Assembly: GCF_020283565.1 (NCBI RefSeq)
Contig: NC_060060.1
Span: 74,404,353-74,468,352 of the forward strand
Source of the DNA: Trifolium pratense
Lineage: Eukaryota; Streptophyta; Magnoliopsida; Fabales; Fabaceae
Length of the DNA: 64,000 bases
Direction: 5' to 3'
Shown piece by piece: positions 1 through 11,300 of this stretch. The notes beneath the pieces were generated by a model, which was not told where the DNA came from, did no database searches, and saw nothing but the letters and a program-made list of their open reading frames with translations. The first letter of the stretch is position 1; each line of letters starts with the position of its first letter. Made by a program: the position numbers and the translations under genes.

Positions 1-61
1 TCAAAAGAGCCTATTTTCATAGGATCTATAAATTTACAAGAGTACAAATTCCTTTAGGGTT

Positions 62-226
62 ATGCTAACCGGTACTCCCGGGGCACTGGTTAAGGAAACC
101 AAAAAAGAAAATTTTTAAATTGAAAATAATACTTTTTAGACTTTCGAGGCGTTGACTGCACAAAATTCAATGTCATATTACTATATTTACTTTCTTAAAC
201 AGTGCCCCTGAGGCACTATTTAGCAT
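62..226. mobile_element. Small MITE, family A copy 1
   Basis: A 165-bp non-coding element bounded by imperfect terminal inverted repeats of about 30 bp. The left tip reads ATGCTAACCGG and the right tip, reversed, reads ATGCTAAATAG. Each repeat contains its own small palindrome around GGGGCACT. A second copy lies at 1816-1990 with almost the same tips. I could not recognise the superfamily or a clear target duplication. Confidence 0.6.
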
Positions 227-385
227 TTTCCATTCCTTTATTAGAAAATTGTTAAGAAGTCCCACATCTAAGCAGAAAAGCTCCCATACTAGCCGCCAAT
301 CCAACACAAACAGTGGATACATCAGAGATTAGAGATATCTTTCATTTTCTTCTTCTTCTTCTTCTTCTTCATCCAACAAACAATA

Positions 386-535
386 ATGTCTCATACTTCA
401 TCTCTTACCTTCAACTCCCCTCTTCTTTCTCCAGCCCCATCTTCTTCTTCTCACTCTCCTAATCTTTCTCTTCCCTCTCACTCTTTTCTCTCCGGGAAAT
501 TGAGGAAATCTGTCGAATTTAGAAAGACTACCTGA
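386..535 (+). pseudogene. Captured gene 5' fragment encoding a transit-peptide-like leader
   Basis: A 49-codon open frame starts at an ATG preceded by a (TTC)n leader and ends in TGA. The product is very rich in Ser, Pro and Leu, followed by a basic GKLRKSVEFRK segment, which resembles a chloroplast transit peptide from the first exon of a nuclear gene. It sits inside the TRIM-like LTR and is flanked on both sides by the same 10 bases (GTCCCACATC), consistent with insertion with a 9-10 bp target duplication. The remainder of the parent gene is absent. I do not recognise the parent. Confidence 0.45.
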
Positions 536-762
536 AAATCTTCATTGAAAGCTGTGTGTCCCACATCGGTTGCGAGATGGTCTGACTAAGTGTTTATATA
601 CTAGAGGCAATCCTTTATTAGAAAATTGTTAAGAAGTCCCACATCTAAGCAGAAAAGCTCCCATACTAGCCGCCAATCCAACACAAACAATGGATACATC
701 AGAGATTAGAGATATCTTTCATTTTCTTCTTCTTCTTCTTCTTCTTCATCCAACAAACAATA

Positions 763-912
763 ATGTCTCATACTTCATCTCTTACCTTCAACTCCCCTCT
801 TCTTTCTCCAGCCCCATCTTCTTCTTCTCACTCTCCTAATCTTTCTCTTCCCTCTCACTCTTTTCTCTCCGGGAAATTGAGGAAATCTGTCGAATTTAGA
901 AAGACTACCTGA
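763..912 (+). pseudogene. Second copy of the captured gene fragment
   Basis: Tandem duplicate of the fragment at 386-535, offset by exactly 377 bp, with the same 49-codon frame and stop. It is followed by the intact remainder of the TRIM-like LTR, primer-binding site and interior, so this copy keeps the original junction. Confidence 0.45.
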
Positions 913-1815
913 AAATCTTCATTGAAAGCTGTGTGTCCCACATCGGTTGCGAGATGGTCTGACTAAGTGTTTATATACTAGAGGCAATCCTCACCTTACA
1001 AGCCGGTTTTGTAAGGATGAGTTAGGTCCAATACTCATTTCTAAGATGGTATCAGAGCCTCTCCAAGATCCGTTGGGCCACCCGATATCGGGTCACCTAC
1101 CATTTATATCCGCGTACCAAGCCCAATAGCGCTGGACGCGAGGGGGTGTGTTAAGAAGTCCCACATCGGTTGCGAAATGGTCTGACTAAGATCATGAATT
1201 TGAGAACTCCAACCTCTCTCGCAAATAGCTAAGACACTATCAAAGTTAGAAAGGTCAAGCTGCATATTTATTAGAGAGGATAGTCAATTTCATTATCCCA
1301 CAATGAAAGGGCATTGCAAGAATAAGTGAGAGTGATTTCACAGTGCCATCCAGAAACAGTGGCGGAGCGACTACCTTGATTCGACGGTAAAATATTTTTT
1401 GGCTTCTCAAAGGTTGTTTACAGCCGAGGTAATTATATTCAAGACACGTACATTAGACGCAAGGTAATTAAAAATGAACCGGATTATCCAGTTCGACCGA
1501 TTCACAAACATGTCGAAAATGTAAAACAAAGAATTGAAATGGAGAAATCGATTGTTTGTAGTTTGTATGTGTAGAAGAGCAAGAACAAGTTGAGAAATTA
1601 ACTTTGAGACCTAAAGTTGAAAAATTAACTTTCAACGTTCCATTATATTGTTTTTTTTTAAACCAAGGCTCAACCGAAACTCTTTTTATTTGTCTTTATA
1701 GTGTAAATGGTTGAGCAATGTACACTATAATACTACCATATAGTTCAGAATAATAATTGCCATTCATTTAACGTTTTAAAGATGACTTGAAAAAATTATT
1801 AAAAAAAAAAAGAAA

Positions 1816-1990
1816 ATGCTAAATAGTGCCCCCGGGCACTGGTTAAGAGTATAAATAAGAAAATTTTATCTCGTAAATTGTGCATTCAATGTTTTAATGA
1901 TCTAAAAAGGTATTCTCTCTCATCATTAACTTTTTTATTTGTTTCTTTTTTTAGCATGTTTAACTAGTGCCCGGGGGCACTGTTTAGCAT
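1816..1990. mobile_element. Small MITE, family A copy 2
   Basis: A 175-bp element with about 31-bp terminal inverted repeats. The left tip is ATGCTAAATAGTGCC and the right tip reversed is ATGCTAAACAGTGCC. Each tip contains the internal palindrome GTGCCCCCGGGCAC or close to it. Same family as 62-226, better preserved. Confidence 0.7.
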
Positions 1991-2212
1991 GACCCAAAAA
2001 AAAACTTGAAAAAATAAAAATAAAACATAAACTCGTCGTCCACTTCAATTAGTTTTGAAAATGCAAGTAAAAAAAAATCAAATTAGTATCATATTGAGTA
2101 TGCTTTATGTTATTTTTGTGTGAATATATTTTATATTTACTATCAATTTAATTTTAGAGGTTGATTTATGACATTTTATATTTTTTTTTTGTTACAACAT
2201 TTTATATCTTTA

Positions 2213-3535
2213 GGGTCTGTTTGGTGCGCTGGATAGGGAGACATGATACGATAAAATTATCCTATCTTGTTTCTATCCGCTGTTTGGTACACTTATTGGA
2301 AATGATAAATTTAACTTATTACTAATCTTATCCTATTGACCCTTTGTTTTTGGCTAGATTGCAGTTTTGGTCCCCACGTTTCCTAATTGTGCGATTTTAG
2401 TCCCCCTAGTTTCAAACGAGCGATTTTAGTCCTCATATTTGTCCCCTTTTGCATTTCTTGGTCCCTTTGACTATTTTGACAAAAAAATTGATGACATGAA
2501 ATTTTGGTGACACATGTCATAATTTTATTGGGCAACCTATAAAAAATATTTTTTTAAAAAATAAAAATAAAAAATCCAAGGAAGATCACGTGATATTTTT
2601 TTGTTAAAATATTAATCTAAAATTAAAAAACAATAATAATTTTTTTGCTAAAAATATTTTTTTTAAGGTTGTCTAATAAAATTAAGACATGTGTCACCAA
2701 AATTCCATGTCATCAATTTTTTTGATCAAAATAGTCCAAGGGACCAAGAAATGCAAAAGAGGACAAACGTGGGGACTAAAATCGCTCGTTTAAAACTAGG
2801 GGGACTAAAATCGCACAATTAGGAAACGTGAGACACCAAAACTGCAATTTAGCCTTTATTTTTCTTATCCTTATTTTAAGCTGGGTTAGTAACATGATAT
2901 AGGATTTTTTTAACCTATCCAATTTTCGCTCCTTGCCTCTTTTCGAATCCCACATGAAGCACTTGGAAGTTTTTTTATTCTATTTATTCATCATCATCTT
3001 TTGCTTTGTCTATACTACGTACCTTGCTTCTGACAATCTGCTAATCACCATCTCAATTATTATTACATCTTACTAAATTACTAAATTGAATTCATCATCG
3101 TTTCTGTAAAAAAATAATTCATCATCGTTCACCTTTTTTTTTCTTTCTAATAATCTCAATTTTATTTTTCATGCCTTAACAATACAGTATTTTTTTTGAC
3201 ACATTTTAGAAAACATTTTTTTTGACAATTTTATTTTTTTTAGAAAACATTAGTTTGCTAATTGAATTTTTGCTGCTATAAATTTGATTCAATTTAAATT
3301 TGAACAACATAAATTTTATGCATAGTAAAAATATAAAATTATTTCTTTTTATAAGAAAATATATATTCACTTTACAAGAATAATTTTATCATTTACGGAA
3401 GAATAAAAATAACTTGAATCATTTAAATATAACATGTATCTTATCATATAAATATTAAGTGTGCATCAAACACAAGCTATGATAAAATAATATTATCCTA
3501 TTTCTTATCATATGTTCACCAAACACATGATATGA
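2213..3535. mobile_element. Degenerate Harbinger-like element (GGGTCTGTTTGG end)
   Basis: The left end TTA|GGGTCTGTTTGGTGC is the usual tip of PIF/Harbinger (Tourist-like) MITEs beside a TAA/TTA target site. AT-rich GATAAG-like blocks near the left end recur inverted near 3430-3550, where CACCAAACACATG may be the decayed right tip. A complete MULE-type MITE (2352-2854) is nested inside. The right boundary is uncertain. Confidence 0.4.
2352..2854. mobile_element. MULE-type MITE with long inverted repeats
   Basis: A 503-bp foldback element. The tips are GGCTAGATTGCAGTTTTGG and, reversed, GGCTAAATTGCAGTTTTGG. The inverted repeats run well over 150 bp and include the GATTTTAGTCCCC-type blocks common in legume genomes. 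A 9-bp target duplication flanks it (TTTGTTTTT at 2343-2351, TTTATTTTT at 2855-2863, one mismatch). Long TIRs plus a 9-bp duplication point to a non-autonomous Mutator-like element. No coding sequence. Confidence 0.8.
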
Positions 3536-3793
3536 TACATGCTTATCATGATTGTATAATATTATTATTATTTATATATTATTTACAAATATAAATTTAA
3601 TTAAAAATGGTCCAATTCAATTGAATCCCGATCTGATCGGTTTAACCTTGAACCGATAAGTACGCCGATTTAATAACCGGTTCGGTTCTGATTACCTTGG
3701 TTAATATACAAGGAGAAAAAAATGGAAAGTTAACTAAAAAAAAATATAGGGGTACGGAATTAAACAATGAAGTACAGAGTTAAAAATGAACTA

Positions 3794-3910
3794 AGCCCAA
3801 TCCGTTAAGAAATAAAAAAGAATAAAGAAAGCCCAAATCTGTTTAAGCCCAAAACATTATAATAAATATAAAGAGGTTTCGCATAAAAATAATAACATGC
3901 ATTAGGGTTT
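3794..3910 (+). promoter_or_regulatory. Ribosomal-protein promoter boxes: three site II and one telo-box
   Basis: Three reversed site II elements (AGCCCA, i.e. TGGGCT on the other strand) occur at 3794, 3830 and 3846. A telo-box (TTAGGGTTT, reverse of AAACCCTAA) lies at 3902-3910, about 60 bp before the S3a start codon. This pairing is the known signature of plant ribosomal-protein and translation genes expressed in dividing cells (TCP factors act on site II). Placement directly ahead of S3a fits that role. Confidence 0.75.
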
Positions 3911-3972
3911 CTCATTCATCACAGTGCCGTCACAAGGAGAGTAGCGGTACTAGATCGAAGAGAGCAGCCACC

Positions 3973-5720
<1,748 letters not shown>

Positions 5721-6074
5721 TCTACTTCATAATGCATTTTTGTTTGTTAGGTTGTTTCTCATGCTATTACCAATATTTATTTTGAAGTTTTGTTGACTCT
5801 GAAGCTTTTCATTGTAATTTAAATCCGGATTTTTGGTATGTCATTTTTCAAGTGTTGGCACAATTTTAGACCTTGTTAAGCAGCGCCCCATAATGAGATC
5901 ATAGATTGTCTTTTGATTATATTGCTTGCTTGTTTTGTTTTTTGTTTGTCTTATTATCTGTTGATTTACTGCAAACATAAACTATAAACTAAAAAGTGTA
6001 GTACATTAAAATTAGTTTTAACTTGAGGCTATGTTCTATACATTTGTATTGAACAATTTTGTAGATAGAATACT

Positions 6075-6210
6075 GAACATGATCATATCTCTGCTTTTTC
6101 CTTTCACCAAACAAATATTTCCTTAGAACTCCCTCCTTTTGGAAACCAGCTTTCTCAAGAACCCTTTGAGACCCAACATTTTCCTTTCACCACTTGTCTC
6201 ACTCTTTCAT
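6075..6210 (-). pseudogene. Fragment of the neighbouring GNAT gene's 3' end
   Basis: About 110-130 bases closely resemble the 3' coding part of the acetyltransferase gene at 6895-7467 (region 6928-7035, then a jump to about 7087). Shared blocks include GGAAACCAGCTTTCTC and TTTGAGAC.CAACATTTTC. Substitutions and an internal deletion leave no useful frame. It lies 350 bp after the S3a stop, so an earlier tandem copy of the acetyltransferase was probably mostly deleted. Confidence 0.75.
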
Positions 6211-6699
6211 GTTAGAAGTGGCCTTAAAGGAAATGTATAATTAGTTTGGTCTAGTGGTGACTAGTGAGGGACTTAGGTATTTTGCATGATGTCGTGATGC
6301 TCCTTTGTAAATCCAAAAAAAAAATAGTTAGTGTAAAACAAATTTTACACTCTGTATCCGATGAAAATATACTATTTTGCCATATATATTAGAGAATATA
6401 TCTTTATAAAATAAGGATAACAAATACTACAAATACACAAACAAAATTTTAAATATAATTCTAACAATATTTCAAAGAAATCTCATTTTAAATTAAAACC
6501 TAAATTATATATATCTTTTTATATATTATTCACTTTACTCTCAAAAGTGAAGTGTTCGATTTATAAGAGTCCACAAGGAGTGTATCTATTTATAAATTTG
6601 AATCGTCATTCAATTTGAGCATATTCTACAATTAATCTTCAAACTTGAGTTATGTTTGGATACCTTTTTTTTTGTTACATAAATGAAATGAAATGGCAA

Positions 6700-6806
6700 G
6701 GCCATCATAAACTCATACGCATAAGTGATTGAACCAGAGTTTGAAATCCGTTCACGACTTCCGACCAAACAATTTCAGTATTTTTCTACCAGTTGAGTTA
6801 GGACTT
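6700..6806 (-). repeat. tRNA-derived SINE-like fragment
   Basis: Read on the minus strand it starts GTCCTAACTCAACTGGTAG (A-box-like) and ends GGTTCAATCACT (B-box-like). The spacing of about 75 bp is that of a pol III internal promoter. It does not fold as a functional tRNA by eye. Boundaries approximate. Confidence 0.4.
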
Positions 6807-6894
6807 GTTGACACGTTTGGATACTTTATATATATTGAACACTTTGTAAACACACAAAACTGAAATGCCATAAAGGATTTTCCAAACAAATAAA

Positions 6895-7467
6895 TCATAC
6901 TTTGAGATCAGTAAAAATAACACTTGAAATAATCATATCTCTACTTTTTTCTTTCAAGAACAGATACTTCCTAAGAACTCCCTCTTTTTGGAAACCAGCT
7001 TTCTCCAACACTCTTTGAGACGCAACATTTTCAACATCAACAAAAGCTTCAAGCCTTTCCAAGTTTTTCAATTCACTGAATGCAACCTTAACCACTTGTT
7101 TCACAACATATGTGACAATTCCTTTACCCCAGTATTTAGAACCAAGAACATAACCAAGTTCTGCAGATTTGTTCCTGCTTTTATCATCAGGTTCTCTTGA
7201 GTGCAGAGAGATACAGCCGATAGCGCGATCGTTAAGGCATATTGCTTTGCACCATAGAAACTTGTTTGGTATATTTTCGATGAATTTGATGCCGTCGTCT
7301 TTGCTGGTGTAAGGTTCCCAAGAGCAGAACTTGGCCACTTTTTCATCAGTTGTCCACACCATGAGATCATCGAGGTCCGAAAGATGAAGGGTTCGGAGTG
7401 TGATTCGGGTTAAATCAATGCTCTCTTCATTGGCACATGGTTTGGAAGAAATAACAGTTTCCTCCAT
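6895..7467 (-). CDS. GNAT-family N-acetyltransferase (RimJ/RimL type)
   Basis: Single-exon gene, 190 residues, starting at ATG 7467. It belongs to the acetyl-CoA-dependent GNAT fold of the RimJ/RimL (Acetyltransf_3) group: ITLRTLHLSDLDDL at residues 22-35 is the usual first strand and helix. ELGYVLGSKYWGKGIVTYVV (residues 103-122) carries the pyrophosphate-binding Q/R-x-x-G-x-G/A-type loop as WGKGIV. NVASQRVLEKAGFQKEGVLR (147-166) is the diagnostic ASxxVLEKxGF motif. The acceptor substrate in plants is unknown for most members; it may modify protein N-termini or small amines. No targeting peptide is evident, so it is probably cytosolic or nuclear. A degraded duplicate of its 3' end lies at 6075-6210, so this was once a tandem pair. 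Confidence 0.9.
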   Translation of the reverse strand: MEETVISSKPCANEESIDLTRITLRTLHLSDLDDLMVWTTDEKVAKFCSWEPYTSKDDGIKFIENIPNKFLWCKAICLNDRAIGCISLHSREPDDKSRNKSAELGYVLGSKYWGKGIVTYVVKQVVKVAFSELKNLERLEAFVDVENVASQRVLEKAGFQKEGVLRKYLFLKEKSRDMIISSVIFTDLKV

Positions 7468-7716
7468 CTCAGTCCTAGTTTTTCTATATCTTGGTTAATC
7501 TGGATGCAAGAACGTGATGATTTTAGGCTATTTATAGATTCATGGAATTGAAAAGAAAGAAAAAGTATAGTCAAAGGAAGCTGCATGGAAGAAAGGTATC
7601 TTATCTATAAACTTGGAGTTGGGATTAAGCAAGATAAGGCTGCTTGCTGTCTTTGTGCCAGCCATGGTTGACTTGACTTGACTGTGTATTATTGTTTGTA
7701 AAATTTTGAATTACTA

Positions 7717-7847
7717 CATCCGATCCTTTAAAAAAAAAAATTTGACTTTTTAGGTTCATTGAATAACCGATATATCTGGTCTATATTATATACCAAATAC
7801 ATCAATTATTTCATGAGTTGTTTCTGATAAAAATGACGAGAGGGAGT
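7717..7847. mobile_element. Stowaway-like MITE 1 of an adjacent pair
   Basis: AT-rich 131-bp element flanked by TA on each side. The right tip GAGGGAG is the reverse of the CTCCCTC Stowaway/Tc1-mariner tip; the left tip CATCCGATCC is degraded. Internally it resembles the next element (GACTTTTTAGGTTCATTGAAT against CACTTTTTAGATTCATCGAAT). Confidence 0.55.
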
Positions 7848-7864
7848 ATAAAAACAACAACATA

Positions 7865-8006
7865 CTCCCTCCGGGCTTAATTATAAGCAAAAGTTCACTT
7901 TTTAGATTCATCGAATAAATGATATATTTGGACTATAATATAATCCAGACACATCCATTATTCAATTACTTTAAAAGGGAACTTTTGCTTATAAGGCCGG
8001 AGAGAG
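7865..8006. mobile_element. Stowaway-like MITE 2 of an adjacent pair
   Basis: 142-bp element after a TA (7863-7864), tip CTCCCTCCGGGCTTA. The reverse tip at 7994-8006 reads CTCTCTCCGGCCTTA and continues TAAGCAAAAGTTC, matching the left arm. No coding capacity. It lies about 400 bp downstream of the NET1 stop codon. Confidence 0.7.
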
Positions 8007-8399
8007 TGCTATTTTTGCACCTCTCCAATCACAATTCAATTTTAGATTTTCCTTGAAAAATTATTGATTCAGGACATGTAGTCATTTTTTAGTTTGTTCA
8101 CAAACATGCACAATGAATATTCTAGGACTATTTGGATTGTTTAATGATACTACACTACAAAGTACAAACCAGCTTCTGGTAGAGTTTTATTGATAGTTAT
8201 ACTGCATATTTTTATATAAATCACTCGGTACAATTCTGTGGAAGCTAAAAAATACATGCAAATGTAAAGCAATCTGTTATTTCTTATGATAAAAGCTCCA
8301 ATGTTACCAACTAAATTAAGCATTCATAAACTAGTTTTAGAAAAATGGCAAATCAACAATGTACTTTCAACATTAACATACTGTCTTTAAATTTTTGTC
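8007..8399. other. Spacer between GNAT and NET1 genes
   Basis: AT-rich DNA containing the presumed 3' untranslated region of the NET1 gene. I see no coding or structural signal here. Confidence 0.5.
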
Positions 8400-11300
8400 T
8401 TAATCCTCATCAGTTGATGGCTTTGAACATCCGCAAACACGCAATTTTCTTCTCAACAATATACCTGTTTTCCGAGATATTTTATTTTTCACTTTGTTGT
8501 TGTTCTCCTCAGCCAATTTCAGTAATATGTATTGGATGTTCTGCACCTCAAACTGCAACTTTCCTATTTGTTCAGAACCTCTTCTTGGAATCTCTCTATC
8601 CAAAGACGCGGTTCCCTCTTTAATATTCTTTGACAGTTGATCATTCATTCTTACTTGTTGCATAACAGCTTCCTCAACTTCTTCTACATGTCTTTTGACT
8701 GTTTCATATTCGATGTCGTTTCCTTGCTTGCTTTTCTTCTTTGTCTCAGTTTTCTTTTTCAAGTCTCGCAAAGCCATTTTAAGAATTGCTAATTTCTGAC
8801 TGTCCGAGGCAAGCTTCTCCAAGATCCTCTTCTTGTCATCTTCAGTTTTTTCTTTTACAGTTTTCGACAACTCAAGCTTGTCAACAACCAATTCCTTCTC
8901 TATGTCCAATTCTGAGGAGTAACTTAGAAGTCTTCTTGATGAATTGTCTGAATCATTGCATATCATAACATCCTCTATTGGATTTGGAGCAGAACCGCGT
9001 TCACATAACTCTAACACATAATCATTAGTCCATGTATGCTCTCTCTTCCAATACTTAGAGTTTTGATCATCCACGTTGCGATCAAGTGGAATGTCTTTCA
9101 TCAATAACCTTATTTTTGGTTTTTTTCTCCATGCATCGTGGTCTAACATGTTCTCTTCCTTAAGTTCTGTCACCTTTTTTCTGTTGTCAAATTTTGGATG
9201 CGTGGCAACTTCCAGCCTCGAATATCCAGTCGCTTCTGTGATCATATTTTTCTGCTTGGTGCGTCTTTTGAGTTCTTCCGTCATAATCTTTTCTACTGCT
9301 TTAACCCTTGTCTGCAAAGTCAGCAAATCTGAAACACCGTCTGGTATCAACACACTTTCATTTTCTCTTAAACTTTCATGGCTTTGTTCTTTGTCATAAG
9401 TCTCAATCACTACATCCTGGACAAACATTCACGATATATACATGTATAAGTAGAAAATATATGTAAGTTGTGAAGCTGGTTTTGCACGAAAAAAAGGGAA
9501 GAGATGATAAAACACAATGCTACCTTTTGTGCTCGTTTTCCAACAGAAGAATTTCTATTAGTCCAAAGGAAGGAAACACGCTCTAGAGATGCAAATTCCT
9601 CTTTCAAAGAAGAAACAATAGGATCATATGCAGATAACTGTTCCTTCAGTCCTTCAATTTCACTTTCCAAAAGACCGACTCTTTCTCTCATGTGTTCATT
9701 CTCCAAGATTTTTGCAGAACTCTCATCATCAAGTCTCTTGCAAACTCCGGTAAGCTCAGTAACCTTGCTTTCTAACAGTGCTCCACAAATAGATGACATC
9801 TGAAGGTCATAATAGAATGCAGCAGCCTCAGCCTCCCAAAGTTTGAACTCATTTGCTTTATTCAACAACTCTACATTCAGTGTTTCTTCCCTAACCCTGT
9901 GTTGTTCGACTTCATGAAGTAGTGTTTTCATCTCAGACTGTAAAGTTTCATTTGCTTCATTAAGGTGTTCAGTTTGTTTTTTGTGATTCATGCAATTTTC
10001 TGATAATTCAAGAATCTGCCTTTCTTGGTTTTCTTTAACCAGCCTTGATTCTTCTTGTTCCGTCTTCAGCTCCTCAATATATCTGGAAAACTCTGCATTC
10101 GACGTCTCAGAAGCTTTCAGCCTTTTATCCATTTCCAGCAGCTCTTTGTCCATCCTCTCAGTTGACTCCTTCAGATAAACATTCTCCGCTTCTTTCACCT
10201 CAAAGTTCTTCCTTAACACACCAAGTTCCTGGTTCAGGTTATTGTTCAAATGGCTAAGATTACCGAGATGTTCACCAAGTGCTCTTTGTTCCACAACTTT
10301 CTCAGTGAGAGAGCTCTCATAAACCAAATTGAGGTTGCTTAGAGCTATTACTTCATGGAAGATTACACTGTTTTCATCTTCAGAAGTGGACAGTGCATCT
10401 TTGAGGTCCACAACACTCTTCAGCAATGAATTTTTCTCCTCAAGCATCTTACCATTTTCTTCTTGAAACGCTTGATTTGTTCGCCGCAAATCTGTCATTT
10501 CAGCTTGCAGAGCCTGTAATGCGGATTTTGATCTATTTTCTTTTTCTTTTCCATTTACCACTTCAATCCTCAGTTGCCTGTTCTCCTCTAGAAGTTCAAC
10601 TTTATCTTTTTGCAAGATTACATTCTGCTCTCTCATGTTCTCGAACTCTTGCTCCATGATAATTTTCTCTGACTTAAGCTTTTCTCCCTCAGATTGATGC
10701 TGCTGAAGTGAAGCAAGGAGGATAGAGTTCTCTACAAGCGTCTGTTGCTTCTCCTCTTGGCTTTTCACAAGAGAACTTTCCAAGCCCTCGATTTTGTCCA
10801 ATATACGCGATATTGGTATTTCCTCTTGCTTGTTTCCATTGTCACAATCTCCGTCTGAATCAATCTGAAGAACACCACACACTTTATGGATATCCATTTT
10901 AAACTTTCTGATTCTATGCAACAAAAACTCTTCTTCAATAAGTTGCATAAGATTTTCACTCTCCAATTCCATGATAACTTTATCAGAAAATTTAGATGCC
11001 TGAACAAGCTTTTGACATTCAGTTAACAAGACCAGGTTTTTCAGCTCCAACTCTTCAATGCAATTTTGCAAAATGAACATCTCAATATGAGCATTTACAG
11101 CTTTGTCAAGTTCTTCCTCGAATTCTACTTTCCCCAACCGCTGTTCTTCCTGTAGTACACGAACTAGATTCTCCAAATTTGCCAGCCGTGCTTCGCTTGA
11201 GTGTTTGTGATTAGAATGCTTCTGTTTTTGTAACAACATTGAAGCACGGAGTTCTTCTACTTGATTGCCTGCACTTTCTTTGTCTTTCTCCGCATCAGCA

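Larger units (their letters stand above)
234..990. repeat. Tandem duplication, 377-bp unit, two near-identical copies
   Basis: The segment 237-613 is repeated head-to-tail at 614-990 with a period of 377 bp; I noticed only one substitution by eye (AACAGTGGATAC against AACAATGGATAC). Each unit contains part of a TRIM-like LTR at both ends and a gene 5' fragment with a (TTC)n tract in the middle. The near identity implies a recent event. Confidence 0.9.
249..1190 (+). mobile_element. TRIM-like miniature LTR retrotransposon, rearranged
   Basis: The LTR-type sequence begins TGTTAAGAAGTCCCACATC. A primer-binding site complementary to initiator-methionine tRNA (TGGTATCAGAGCC) is at 1047-1059. About 90 bp later a purine-rich tract (GCGAGGGGGTG) precedes a second copy of the LTR start at 1149, which breaks off near 1190. 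LTR, PBS, short non-coding interior, PPT and LTR in under 300 bp is the plan of TRIM elements, which have no proteins. The 5' LTR is interrupted after its first 19 bases by an inserted gene fragment, and that arrangement was then duplicated in tandem. Confidence 0.7.

Noticed and set aside
1357..1400. hAT-like tip CAGTGGCGGAGCG
   Set aside because: No matching right end or 8-bp duplication found within a reasonable distance.
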